A DNA stretch of 64,000 bases from Acidobacteriota bacterium (GTDB taxonomy: Bacteria; Acidobacteriota; Blastocatellia; Pyrinomonadales; Pyrinomonadaceae), in the NCBI GenBank assembly GCA_025463135.1, contig JAOAPY010000038.1, positions 1-64,000 on the forward strand. The letters run 5' to 3'. A program made the translations under genes and the position numbers. The notes under the pieces are model-generated. The model saw only the letters and a list, made by a program, of their open reading frames with translations, did not search any database and was not told the origin of the DNA. This document shows, one piece after another, positions 17,267-25,606 of the stretch; within the stretch, counting starts at the first letter, position 1; each line of letters opens with the position of its first letter.

Positions 17267-19000
17267 TTACCTTTCCAAATACATCCTGGCGGCCATCTTG
17301 GTGAGCTTCCAGACCTTGGCCCATTCGATCTTGCCGTTATTGTTCTCGCGTCCGGTCAGCTTGTTGAAAATAAGTTCGCGGAAAACTTTTCCTTCCCTGC
17401 GCAGCATGAACTCTTTCGCGAATGGTTTCGCCGTCTCAAAGAAGCTAAACCCCGGATCGGTCACAATCCCAATGCCTTCCAGCGTCATCAGCGCGCGCAT
17501 CACGTAAGTAAAGTTGGCCGGCAAGCGGAAGGGATATTCATAAACCACTTCCGCCAAGTCGTAGGTCAGTTCCTTGAAATTCACCTCGCCCAGTTTCAGA
17601 TTCAGATAGTGCTGAAACAGTCCTTCGACGACCGGCCGCACCATCTCGGCATCGACGCCCGGTTTTAGGAAGTTCAAATTGATTATGTCCTGGCCCAGGC
17701 CGTGAACGTCTTTCCCGACCACGTGAAAGAAGGCATCGATCATCTGCGACTGCAGCTTCGGCGTGATGCGTCCCACCATGCCGAAATCAAAGAACGCCAG
17801 ATGTCCGCTGTCCATCACCAGCAAATTCCCCGGATGCGGATCGGCGTGGAAGAACCCATCCTCCAACAACTGTTTCAAGTAGGCCTTGACCAGCAGGCGA
17901 TTGACTTTGACTGGCGAGATGCGGCGCGCGCGCAACGCTTCGATATCGACCACCTTCGTGCCGCGAATGAATTCCAGCGTCAGCACACGCGAACTGGTAT
18001 GCGTCCAGTAGATCGTGGGTACGCGAATGACTTTCCAGTCGCGAAAATTCCGGCGAAAGCGATCGGCGTTGCGTCCTTCTTTTACATAGTCGATCTCTTC
18101 GAAGATCGTCACATAGAACTCGCGCAGCATTCCTTCCCAGTCGGCGTTCTCATTTGCTTTGGGAAAGAATCGATTGGCAGCCTGCACCATTCGTGAGAGG
18201 ACCGCGATATCGAAACTCAGAATTGCTTCCAGATTGGGTCGCTGCACCTTGACCGCCACTTCTTTACCGGAATGAAGGCGGGCGCGATAGACCTGGCCCA
18301 GGGAAGCAGCGGCAATTGGTTCGGCGTCGATTTCGGCGTAAGCCTGCTGCAGCGTCTGTCCCAGCTCCGACTCGATGCGCGCGTATGCTTCAGTCGTGGG
18401 AAATGCCGGCACCTGATCCTGAAGGCGAGCTAATTCTTTGACGTAGGCTAACGGCAAAAGATCGGCGCGGGTGCCAAGTGCTTGTCCGATCTTGATGAAG
18501 GTTGGTCCCAGGTCAATCAGGCTTTCGCGCAGCCACGCGGCCTGCTTCGCCAAACGTCCTTCTTTTTTGGACGAGCCGTCGGCGCCGCGGAAAACAAGAA
18601 AACGCAGAGCGCGGATCGAGCCGTCAACGAACCGGCGATCCAGCTCGCGGGTCCATTCCTGAAACTGGGCCCGCTGTCCGCGCACCTTCGCTTCTTCGCG
18701 TTTGCGATCGGCGGAGCGCCGCGTAAAGTTGGCGCGCACGTCATAGGTGTCGAGAAAAAGATAAAGTGAGAGGAGTCCCAGGACCCGGCCGATATTCGCA
18801 GCGCGCAGCCAGCCGCGCAGGCCGCGGCCCTTCAGGATTGCATTCACAAGTTCGTCGCTCAGGGGTGCTACAGGTTTGGCTTCCGTCTGTACCCTGGCAT
18901 CCTTTATCGCCGGCGTGAGCGCCATCCGCTGCCCGTGTGTTCCAGCGGGCCTCGTTGGTTGGGGTGTTGTCGGCACAAGTGCCTGTTCAGTGCTGATCAT
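17267..19000 (-). CDS. ABC1/UbiB-family atypical kinase
   Basis: 577 residues of the ABC1/AarF/UbiB family. Visible landmarks are the KxGQ motif region ([20 protein letters not shown]), the Ala-rich nucleotide loop [11 protein letters not shown], the catalytic Lys in VAVKVQRP, the ED-type [10 protein letters not shown] loop, and the DFG motif in [10 protein letters not shown]. Many members assist quinone or isoprenoid-lipid metabolism through an ATPase activity, and this one likely does so at the membrane. The N-terminal 60-90 residues are Pro/Thr-rich and variable. It lies upstream of no quinone genes here, so the exact role is open. Confidence 0.88.
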   Translation of the reverse strand: MISTEQALVPTTPQPTRPAGTHGQRMALTPAIKDARVQTEAKPVAPLSDELVNAILKGRGLRGWLRAANIGRVLGLLSLYLFLDTYDVRANFTRRSADRKREEAKVRGQRAQFQEWTRELDRRFVDGSIRALRFLVFRGADGSSKKEGRLAKQAAWLRESLIDLGPTFIKIGQALGTRADLLPLAYVKELARLQDQVPAFPTTEAYARIESELGQTLQQAYAEIDAEPIAAASLGQVYRARLHSGKEVAVKVQRPNLEAILSFDIAVLSRMVQAANRFFPKANENADWEGMLREFYVTIFEEIDYVKEGRNADRFRRNFRDWKVIRVPTIYWTHTSSRVLTLEFIRGTKVVDIEALRARRISPVKVNRLLVKAYLKQLLEDGFFHADPHPGNLLVMDSGHLAFFDFGMVGRITPKLQSQMIDAFFHVVGKDVHGLGQDIINLNFLKPGVDAEMVRPVVEGLFQHYLNLKLGEVNFKELTYDLAEVVYEYPFRLPANFTYVMRALMTLEGIGIVTDPGFSFFETAKPFAKEFMLRREGKVFRELIFNKLTGRENNNGKIEWAKVWKLTKMAARMYLER

Positions 19001-19045
19001 CGCTACTTAGCACCACCTCCGTGGGCGCGTGGTGCTCCTGATTCT

Positions 19046-19999
19046 TTAAACGATTTCCAATGTGTTCCGTGCTCCCGACCGTTCGAAATAGTTATTCGCG
19101 CAACCAATATCGTTTTCAATCTGGGCGCTCAATTCCGAGATCGAGCTGAATTTCTTTTCGTCTCTCAAGCGGTGCAAAAACCGTACGCGCACCACATCCC
19201 CGTACAGATCACCGTCCCAATCCATTACGAACGTCTCGACCGAAGGTTCCGCATCGCTGGTAAATGTCGGCCGCAGGCCCACGTTTGTTACGCTCCGACG
19301 CCATTGTCCTTCAATTAGCGTTCCGGTGACGTAAACGCCGTTCCGGGGTATGACGCGGTTGCGTGGATGCAGGTTGGCTGTAGGAAAACCGAGGGTGCGA
19401 CCCCGCTCTGCGCCATGCTCCACGCGAGCCTCAACACCGTAAGGCCGGCCCAGCATGCGCCGCGCCAGATTTACCTTACCCTCGGCCAGAAGTCCGCGAA
19501 TCCGGCTCGAACTAACCCGCTGATTGCGCAGTTGCACTTCGGGAACTTCGTCGGCAAAGAAACCAAGTTCCTTGCTCGTCTTACGCAACAAGTCGATGTG
19601 ACCTTCACGATCATGTCCGAAGGCAAAGCCGCTGCCCAGATAAACTTCCCTGGCCTGCAACCGTTCCTTGACGACGTCTCGCAAAAAATCCTCAGCGCGA
19701 ATCAGCGAGAATTCTTTCGTGAAGTTAATGACGATCGCCTGCTCGATTCCCAGCACACCAAAGCCTTCCACTTTTTGATCGAGCGTTTGTAGCAAGGGTG
19801 GCGCTGATTCGGGATGCAGGACTGCCCGCGGATGTGGATCGAAGGTAATGACTGTGGGGACCGCACCGGTCACCCGGGCACGTTCACTGACAGTGCGCAT
19901 GACTAATTGATGGCCCAGGTGCAAGCCATCAAACACGCCCAGGGTCAGCACCGTGGGGCGCTGGATTTCTGCGTTGTCAGTGCCGTGAAAAAGACGCAT
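19046..19999 (-). CDS. ribF: Bifunctional riboflavin kinase / FAD synthetase RibF
   Basis: 317 residues, the usual length. The N-terminal FAD-synthetase (nucleotidyltransferase) domain shows LGVFDGLHLGHQLVM with the GxxDGxHxGH nucleotide-binding motif, TFDPHPRAVLHP, and the SSSRIRGLL motif. The C-terminal riboflavin kinase domain (from about 185) has GRTLGFPTANL and the VYVTGTLIEGQWRRSVTNVGLRPTF strand. It converts riboflavin to FMN and then FAD in the cytoplasm using ATP. No FMN riboswitch is visible upstream. The start is ATG at 19999. Confidence 0.95.
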   Translation of the reverse strand: MRLFHGTDNAEIQRPTVLTLGVFDGLHLGHQLVMRTVSERARVTGAVPTVITFDPHPRAVLHPESAPPLLQTLDQKVEGFGVLGIEQAIVINFTKEFSLIRAEDFLRDVVKERLQAREVYLGSGFAFGHDREGHIDLLRKTSKELGFFADEVPEVQLRNQRVSSSRIRGLLAEGKVNLARRMLGRPYGVEARVEHGAERGRTLGFPTANLHPRNRVIPRNGVYVTGTLIEGQWRRSVTNVGLRPTFTSDAEPSVETFVMDWDGDLYGDVVRVRFLHRLRDEKKFSSISELSAQIENDIGCANNYFERSGARNTLEIV

Positions 20000-20001
20000 G
20001 A

Positions 20002-20085
20002 AGTAGGGGGCAGACCTGCGTGTCCGCCCTGCGGGTCGAGGTCCCTTTTGCCATCAACGGGCGGACACATGGGTCCGCCCCTACG
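20002..20085. repeat. Palindromic repeat overlapping the end of the PhnP-like gene
   Basis: The left arm begins GTAGGGGGCAGACC and contains GTGTCCGCCC; the right arm reads GGGCGGACAC and GGTCCGCCCCTAC. The right arm provides the stop codon of the neighbouring minus-strand hydrolase gene (20081-20083), so the repeat has landed at the exact gene end. Confidence 0.65.
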
Positions 20086-20845
20086 CTTCTACTACCAGGC
20101 CATCGTAGGCCCATTCAACGCCCGCCGGCAGTTTAGCTGAATCGCGTTCATGCATGACGTCGTGGGCCATGTGCGTGAAGAACGCCCGGCGGGGTTTCAA
20201 TTCGGCAATGTACGCCAGCGCCTTATCAAGCCACAGGTGGGTCGGGTGCTCGTTGAAACGCAAACAGTCGAGTACGAAAACATCAAGCCCTCGCAGCGCC
20301 TCCATTGTGGCCGGAGGAATTTCGCTCAAGTCGGTGGCATAGGCAAAGTCATTGAAGCGATACGACATGACCGGCAACCGTCCGTGAATAACTTCGAGCG
20401 GTGTAACCTCCAGATCTTTCCCCAGGCAAAACGGCGCGCCGGCCACGACCGTGTGAGGAATTACCTGCGGTAAACCCCCGCCGAAATATGTGGGTTGGAA
20501 AATGTATTTGAAGATGCGCCGGATATCAGGCCAGGCGCGCTCGTTAGCGTACACACCGAGCGCGCCATAACGGAAATTCAGCGGGCGTATGTCATCCAAA
20601 CCAAAAATGTGATCGGCATGACAATGCGTAATAAGCACAGCATCCACTCGCTTCAATCCAAAACGCAGTGCTTGTTGACGAAAGTCCGAAGAGGTGTCGA
20701 CGAGAATGGTTTGACCGTTGTGCTCGATGATGATCGAAACCCGCAGCCGCTTGTCACGCGGATCATCGGAAAGGCACGTTTCGCACTCGCAGCCAATCGA
20801 GGGAACTCCTGTTGAAGTGCCGGTACCAAGGAAGGTGAGCTTCAT
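20081..20845 (-). CDS. PhnP-like MBL-fold metal-dependent hydrolase
   Basis: 254 residues from the ATG at 20845 (MKLTFLGTGTSTGVPSIGC), chosen over a longer frame whose first 58 codons run through repeat DNA and resemble nothing. The GTGTSxGVP start is typical of PhnP/Lpl-type cyclic phosphodiesterases. THCHADHIFGLDD gives the HxHxDH metal site, and the DFAYATDLSEIP and THMAHD segments give further metal ligands. It likely cleaves a cyclic or phosphodiester substrate in the cytoplasm. The stop codon lies in a repeat arm. Confidence 0.85.
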   Translation of the reverse strand: MKLTFLGTGTSTGVPSIGCECETCLSDDPRDKRLRVSIIIEHNGQTILVDTSSDFRQQALRFGLKRVDAVLITHCHADHIFGLDDIRPLNFRYGALGVYANERAWPDIRRIFKYIFQPTYFGGGLPQVIPHTVVAGAPFCLGKDLEVTPLEVIHGRLPVMSYRFNDFAYATDLSEIPPATMEALRGLDVFVLDCLRFNEHPTHLWLDKALAYIAELKPRRAFFTHMAHDVMHERDSAKLPAGVEWAYDGLVVEA

Positions 20846-20858
20846 AAGATCGGAGGAG

Positions 20859-20954
20859 CTTTGTACCTGGTTCTTTGTACTTTGTTCTCGCGTTGTCTTT
20901 GAAACGGACCCGCCTGCAGCGAAGCACAAAGGACTAAGATCAAGGAACAAAGTT
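20859..20954. repeat. CTTTG-type inverted repeat between the PhnP-like and DUF1844 genes
   Basis: TTTGTACCTGGTTCTTTGTA followed by CTTTGTTCTCG is answered by AGCACAAAGG and CAAGGAACAAAG near 20924-20952. It is the same style of hairpin as at 4675-4798 and 31526-31650. Confidence 0.55.
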
Positions 20955-20960
20955 CCGGTT

Positions 20961-21527
20961 CTATTTCCCGCCGATGATGTCGCGGCCGGTATAGGCGGTC
21001 TTCGCGGCCCCGGGACCACTCAGGGAAACATATTGCATACGCAGATCAGCCAGCCAGCTTTCGAGAATCTGAGCTTCGGGAGGTGAAAGATTTCCCGCGG
21101 TCTTTTTTTGCAACATCCCCAGCACATCGATCCAGTGCTTGCCCAGTTCGAGGTCGACCTCTCGCTTGTGCGTTACCGGATGTTCCATCATGCCGAGGGC
21201 CGAGGCCGCATTTGAAGCAATCGACATCGCAAAGTTCACAAAGCCCGCCGGATCGTGAGCGTCAGGAATATCGGCTTCGGTAAACTCTTCTTCGCCTGCG
21301 ATTACGCCCTCATCAGTGACGGCTCGAGGAATGGGGGCAGGTTCCGCGGCAACCGGCTGCGAAGGGGGTTCGGTCGCCGGCTCAGCTTGCGTATTGCCCG
21401 GAGGGTCAATGGGCTCCGGCCTGGCGGCCGTTTCGGTCTTCTCTTCGGGGCTCAGATCCCGCGGTGATCCATCGGCGTTAAATAGCCGGCGATCGGTTAC
21501 CTTAAATGTTGCTTGCTCTTCGTCCAT
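20961..21527 (-). CDS. DUF1844 domain protein
   Basis: 188 residues from the ATG at 21527 (MDEEQATFKVTDRRLFN), which matches the conserved N-terminus of the family better than the longer frame. A low-complexity Pro/Glu/Ala linker (about 25-75) separates it from the C-terminal DUF1844 part: FVNFAMSIASNAASALGMM, then DLELGKHWIDVLGMLQKKTAGNLSP and a final helix. The family is widespread in Acidobacteriota and Planctomycetota and has no assigned function; it is probably cytoplasmic. Confidence 0.82.
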   Translation of the reverse strand: MDEEQATFKVTDRRLFNADGSPRDLSPEEKTETAARPEPIDPPGNTQAEPATEPPSQPVAAEPAPIPRAVTDEGVIAGEEEFTEADIPDAHDPAGFVNFAMSIASNAASALGMMEHPVTHKREVDLELGKHWIDVLGMLQKKTAGNLSPPEAQILESWLADLRMQYVSLSGPGAAKTAYTGRDIIGGK

Positions 21528-21640
21528 TTTCTTAAACGCCCTGCCCAATAAGGCAACGCGTAAACCATCCTTTTTGTGGGCTCGTTGATTTGCGTGAGAT
21601 CCTAACATTCTAACTTCAACGCCCGCAACACAGGCGGATT

Positions 21641-21716
21641 TGTACTGCAGGCTGCCAGCCTGCAGATGTTGGTCAATCGTTCCCCGGCCAGCAACAGGCT
21701 GGCAGCCTGTTGTACA
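21641..21716. repeat. GGCTGGCAGCC palindromic repeat upstream of mazG
   Basis: TGTACTGCAGGCTGCCAGCC and its inverse arm ACAGGCTGGCAGCCTGTTGT enclose about 25 bases. Half copies occur at about 6217-6238 and 13222-13246. It ends 13 bases before the mazG ATG and explains why the longer frame upstream of mazG is open. Confidence 0.7.
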
Positions 21717-21728
21717 CTGGCGAGCCTT

Positions 21729-22550
21729 ATGACGAAAACCTTCGCGGATCTTGTCGCCTTGATGGACCGCTTGCGCTCGCCCGAGGGCTGCCCCTGGGAC
21801 CGGGAACAGACCTACGCGACTCTTGCCCCAATGTTATTGGAAGAAGCTTACGAAACCTTCGAAGCCGTTGAAGAAGCAACTGAGGGGCGCGCCGGCAACC
21901 TGCGAGACGAGCTCGGGGATCTTTTATTTCAGATCGTGTTTTATGCGCAGGTCGCCAAAGAGCGCGGGGACTTTTCGATCGACGATGTTATCGCGACCGT
22001 TCATGCAAAGATGGTGCGGCGACATCCTCACGTTTTTGGCGACGCCAGGGCAGATACAACCACCGAGGTGTTGCGCTCGTGGGAAGCCATCAAGGCTGAA
22101 GAGAAACGCCAGGCGGGTAAAGACGATGCGAAAGTGGCGTCGTTGCTTGACGGCATATCCAGCAAGGCTCCCGCATTAATGGAAGCGCACCAACTCTCAA
22201 CCAAAGCCGCGCGCGTGGGATTTGATTGGCAGCATATTGAAGACATCTTTGCCAAGATTCAGGAAGAGGTGGAGGAACTGCGGGCGGCGGTCGTTGCGCA
22301 TGAGGAATCGCACACTGAAGGCGATCATGCTCACGTGCGGGAAGAAGTGGGTGACTTGTTGTTTGCCGTGACGAACATCGCGCGGCGTTTAAAGGTTGAA
22401 CCTGAAGCCGCGATGAAGCTTACTAATCGCAAGTTTCGTCGCCGCTTCAATCATATCGAAGAAACACTGCGCGCGCGCGGACAGGAATTCGCAGCCACCA
22501 CGCTCGATGAACTGGAAGCACTCTGGCAGAAAGCAAAGCTGAAGACTTAA
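21729..22550 (+). CDS. mazG: Nucleoside triphosphate pyrophosphohydrolase MazG
   Basis: 273 residues from the ATG at 21729 ([24 protein letters not shown]), the standard MazG beginning; the upstream in-frame ATG lies in a repeat. Two MazG domains are present. The first has [24 protein letters not shown] and [18 protein letters not shown], which carry the EExxE and ExxD metal ligands. The second has [10 protein letters not shown] and [17 protein letters not shown]. It hydrolyses NTPs and dNTPs to monophosphates, cleaning the nucleotide pool. Single plus-strand gene among minus-strand neighbours. Confidence 0.93.
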   Translation: MTKTFADLVALMDRLRSPEGCPWDREQTYATLAPMLLEEAYETFEAVEEATEGRAGNLRDELGDLLFQIVFYAQVAKERGDFSIDDVIATVHAKMVRRHPHVFGDARADTTTEVLRSWEAIKAEEKRQAGKDDAKVASLLDGISSKAPALMEAHQLSTKAARVGFDWQHIEDIFAKIQEEVEELRAAVVAHEESHTEGDHAHVREEVGDLLFAVTNIARRLKVEPEAAMKLTNRKFRRRFNHIEETLRARGQEFAATTLDELEALWQKAKLKT

Positions 22551-22567
22551 CTTGGCGCCGGCGTCAC

Positions 22568-22646
22568 GTGGCGCGGGCGTCCCGCCCGTGAATCTTCCCA
22601 AGAGGCTTGACGCCACGGAATCACTGGCGGAGACGCCCGTGCCACA
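22568..22646. repeat. GTGGCGCGGGCGTC palindromic repeat after mazG
   Basis: GTGGCGCGGGCGTCCCGCCC and GGCGGAGACGCCCGTGCCAC face each other across about 40 bases. This is the same family as the in-frame element at 12949-13017; a half copy (CGGCACGGGCGTCCCACCCG) follows the M2 peptidase gene at about 58470. Confidence 0.7.
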
Positions 22647-22664
22647 TTGACGCCGCACATTTCC

Positions 22665-24125
22665 TTAATCGTTAATCTGCACGGAATTCATGATGCGATC
22701 AAACGTCGCTTGAAAATCAGCCGCGTCAGTCTGCGGCACCACCGTAGAAATGAAAAGCGTGTTGCCATTGCTTAACTGCGTGGCGAACAGTGCAACTGTT
22801 TCGTTCTGTCCGGTGGCTTCATTCCTGTTTCGGAAACGAGTCGACAGCCAGTAACGTCTACCAGAGTTGCTCCCCTGCGCCCTGCCGATTTGGCGCATAT
22901 TGGAATTGCCCTGCAACCAATTATTGATCATCTGATTCATCGTCGCCTGCAAACCTCCCTGCGACGGAACGACGGTGAAGTTAATACCATGAGTGAACAC
23001 AGCCTGGCCCCGCACCTGTCCATAGCCGCCTTCAGGTACGAACCACACCGAGTTATTGCCGTCATTGAGTTCGCGCCAATTGTCAGGCACGCTCACCCGC
23101 AGCACACCAAGCGGCGCGTAATTCCGCGAGCGTGACGACGGGACTGAGACGCGTCCTACCGGCTGATTAGTCGGATAACGACTATCGTTGTTGCGTGGAT
23201 CACCATTCTCCGGATAGCGGTCATCATTCTCAACCGGATACTGTTGTCCGCCGCGCGCGACCTGTTCGGTTGTCAAAGCTTTGGGCATGCCGCGCAGCCG
23301 CGCCTGAATACGTTCAAAATCTCTCGAGGTCTTGATCGGGTTCGACACCCGCAGATACTGCGCTTCCTGATTGATGCGCGCGTAGCGATTCTGTGGACTC
23401 GGGTGATCGCTTGAGAAGCCGCCTCCACCGCCGCCGCTTACTCGTTCAATGGTCCGAAACATGTTGGCCAAATCCTGTGGATCATAGTTAGCTCGCGCCA
23501 TGATCTGGGCGCCGAGGACGTCAGCTTCGGTTTCATATTCGCGACTGAACTTAAGAAAATAAACACCCACACCCTGAGCGCCCAGTTGAGCCGCTGCTCC
23601 CAGCGGTCCCCCCAGGACTTGTCCGCCGATTCCCAGGATCCCAGCCAGCAAGCCGTACTTCTGTCCCTTCGTTGCCTGCGCGGTTCCGTGACGCAGGGCC
23701 ACATGGCTCAGCTCGTGCGCCATTACACCCGCCATCTCACCTTCGTTGCGCGCGGCTTCAATCATGCCGCGGTTCAAGTACATTGGCCCACCGGGAAGCG
23801 CAAAGGCATTGATATCGCTGATGTTGAGAATCTTGAAATAGTATTGGAATTCCGGATGCTGAAACTCCGGCGGAATCGCCGCCACTAGTCGCTGACCCAC
23901 GGTCGACACATAATCAGTTGCTTCACGGTCCCGCAAAACCGGCATCTGTTTTTCAGCTTCCTGCGCCGCTTGCCGCCCCAGCTTGAAATCGTCCTCCGGT
24001 TTGAACTTATTGCTGTGATAACTGATTTTTGTCTGAGAAAAAACCGAAAGCGGCAGGAGAAAAATCGCTGCCAGAGCGAGACCGGCCATGAATCGTTGAG
24101 TTCCCAAATACTTCGTCCTAAACAT
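22665..24125 (-). CDS. Secreted M48-family zinc metalloprotease (BepA/LoiP-like)
   Basis: 486 residues from the ATG at 24125, chosen because GGAGG lies six bases upstream; a TTG four codons earlier overlaps that site. A signal peptide covers about 1-30 (FMAGLALAAIFLLPLSVFSQ). The M48 catalytic site is HELSH at 137-141 in MAGVMAHELSHVALRHG, with the third zinc ligand in SREYETEADVLGAQIMARA. The linker after about 280 is rich in Asn, Asp and Arg (YPENGDPRNNDSRYP). The C-terminal domain of about 170 residues has a PsbP/DUF-like look (RVSVPDNWRELNDG). It probably acts in the periplasm in envelope protein quality control. Confidence 0.88.
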   Translation of the reverse strand: MFRTKYLGTQRFMAGLALAAIFLLPLSVFSQTKISYHSNKFKPEDDFKLGRQAAQEAEKQMPVLRDREATDYVSTVGQRLVAAIPPEFQHPEFQYYFKILNISDINAFALPGGPMYLNRGMIEAARNEGEMAGVMAHELSHVALRHGTAQATKGQKYGLLAGILGIGGQVLGGPLGAAAQLGAQGVGVYFLKFSREYETEADVLGAQIMARANYDPQDLANMFRTIERVSGGGGGGFSSDHPSPQNRYARINQEAQYLRVSNPIKTSRDFERIQARLRGMPKALTTEQVARGGQQYPVENDDRYPENGDPRNNDSRYPTNQPVGRVSVPSSRSRNYAPLGVLRVSVPDNWRELNDGNNSVWFVPEGGYGQVRGQAVFTHGINFTVVPSQGGLQATMNQMINNWLQGNSNMRQIGRAQGSNSGRRYWLSTRFRNRNEATGQNETVALFATQLSNGNTLFISTVVPQTDAADFQATFDRIMNSVQIND

Positions 24126-24287
24126 GCTGACCTCCAAAGGGCGCTGTCTCTATTAATTTGCACCAAATCGCAACGTCGATGCACGGTACGAGGACTGTTC
24201 CTGAGCGACAACCCTGTAAGTGGCTGACTTTTCGAGCCAGCCCAATCAGCGAGGCAATGGGGGTGCCAGAGAAGTTGGCGTCGCCGT

Positions 24288-25013
24288 CTACTTGCGAGGC
24301 TCGATGTGCTTGTTCAGCCAGTCTGCCGGGTCAGTTAAGGGTGCAATGCGGTGGGTGGCGCCTTGGCCGACGCGAATCAACGAGATGATTAGAAAGACAA
24401 ACGCGGCAAACCTGAAGATCGATCCCCCCGCGGAACTGCCGGTTATCGCCCCGAGAACGCCAAACATCATCCCAATTGCCACAATGGCAATGTGCAATGC
24501 CAGCGCCTGTGAGGCGTGACCGCGCACTCTAACTTCGTTGCGCGGCACCAAAATCAATTCCAGGATCGAGGCCACGACACCGATGTACGGCGCGTACGGC
24601 AGCATCACTGCCCATTTTTCCGGAAGGCCCAAGCCGGTGACGTTACGTGATGCCGGCGATTGAACGATCGGCTGGGGATAGGGACTTTGCGGCGGCTTAT
24701 AGACCTCAGCCGGCGGGGCATACGTAGGCGGCACAAACACCGAAGGGTAAGAAGAATCACTCGCAGGCGGAGCATCAAACGTGCGCGTGGGAGCTTCCGA
24801 ATAAACATCACCGCGCCCGTTCTGGTTCGCGCGTGGACCAACCGGCGTGGTAGCGCCTTTGACCGCACCGGTCGTGGGGACATCCTCGCCTTCGCCCCAG
24901 ACCTGTTCAGTCTTTCTCGCCACGTCCGGATCGAGTGGATTGGTATCGTATTTGGTCCGCTTTGGTTCCATCATGCCATGGGGATTACGCTCGCTAAAGA
25001 CCCGTAGTTTCAC
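24288..25013 (-). CDS. DUF4870-type membrane protein with Pro-rich N-terminus
   Basis: 241 residues as a GTG-started frame; an ATG pair 13 codons in (24974) is an alternative start and the choice is not settled. The first 130 residues are hydrophilic and Pro/Tyr/Ser-rich (PPTYAPPAEVYKPPQSPYPQP). The rest has three or four membrane segments typical of DUF4870/Tic20-like proteins: VMLPYAPYIGVVASILELIL, RVRGHASQALALHIAIVAIG and FAAFVFLIISLIRVG. The function is unknown. It starts four bases after the JAMM gene ends, so the two are cotranscribed. Confidence 0.75.
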   Translation of the reverse strand: MKLRVFSERNPHGMMEPKRTKYDTNPLDPDVARKTEQVWGEGEDVPTTGAVKGATTPVGPRANQNGRGDVYSEAPTRTFDAPPASDSSYPSVFVPPTYAPPAEVYKPPQSPYPQPIVQSPASRNVTGLGLPEKWAVMLPYAPYIGVVASILELILVPRNEVRVRGHASQALALHIAIVAIGMMFGVLGAITGSSAGGSIFRFAAFVFLIISLIRVGQGATHRIAPLTDPADWLNKHIEPRK

Positions 25014-25016
25014 ATC

Positions 25017-25433
25017 TTACTCGTCCCTAATCTCATACTCAACCTCGTCCCAGCGCTGTTCTTTTTCCGAAATACGAAAGGCCCGCAAGACCGGTTCGTG
25101 ACCTGCCAGCCCCACGATCAAATAAAACGTATCGGGATAATAAGCGAGTCGCACATCGGTGTCTGAAGGTAAGGGCTCAACCGACCGCGGATGAGAGTGA
25201 TAAATCGCCACCAACTGCTCGCCTCGCTCGCGCATTAGCTTTTGAGCGGAGAAGAGCTCTTCGGGGGCTGCTTCGTAGGTAATGAGCGGAGTGGCAGCGA
25301 CGTTTTGTAGAGGATAAATATTTATTGCTCGGCCGTCGCTCGAGCCACCGACCAACCCACAGCATTCAGCGGGATCGCTCTCGCATGCATGCGAAATGAT
25401 TTGCCTGGACTGGCCGATAGTCAGGATCAGCAT
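25017..25433 (-). CDS. M67-family JAMM/MPN+ metallopeptidase
   Basis: 138 residues, the size of stand-alone bacterial JAB proteins. The JAMM zinc site is complete: E24 in PAECCGLVGG, H79 and H81 in IYHSHP, and S90/D93 in LPSDTD. Relatives remove C-terminal extensions from ubiquitin-like sulfur carrier proteins (for example in thiamine or cysteine synthesis), but no such carrier gene is next to it. It is cytoplasmic and forms a tight pair with the DUF4870 gene (3-base gap). Confidence 0.85.
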   Translation of the reverse strand: MLILTIGQSRQIISHACESDPAECCGLVGGSSDGRAINIYPLQNVAATPLITYEAAPEELFSAQKLMRERGEQLVAIYHSHPRSVEPLPSDTDVRLAYYPDTFYLIVGLAGHEPVLRAFRISEKEQRWDEVEYEIRDE

Positions 25434-25606
25434 TCAGTTAGAATTTTGCGCGGCCCTGCCGCCGCACAGCGCGTTAAGGCTCCGCCTTGCCGATGGACGA
25501 TCATTGAACTGAGGCTGCTCAATTGATCGCCCCCGCAGGCGCAGCCTCCATGAAAAATCAAAGCCGCTTTCGCTTAGTGAATTTTCAACGACTTCGGAAA
25601 GGGACC

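Noticed and set aside
19999-20080. FMN riboswitch upstream of ribF
   Set aside because: The upstream sequence is a palindromic repeat and lacks the conserved RFN motif.
21528-21608. Longer N-terminus for the DUF1844 protein
   Set aside because: The family starts at MDEEQATFKV; the extra 27 residues are unlike any member.
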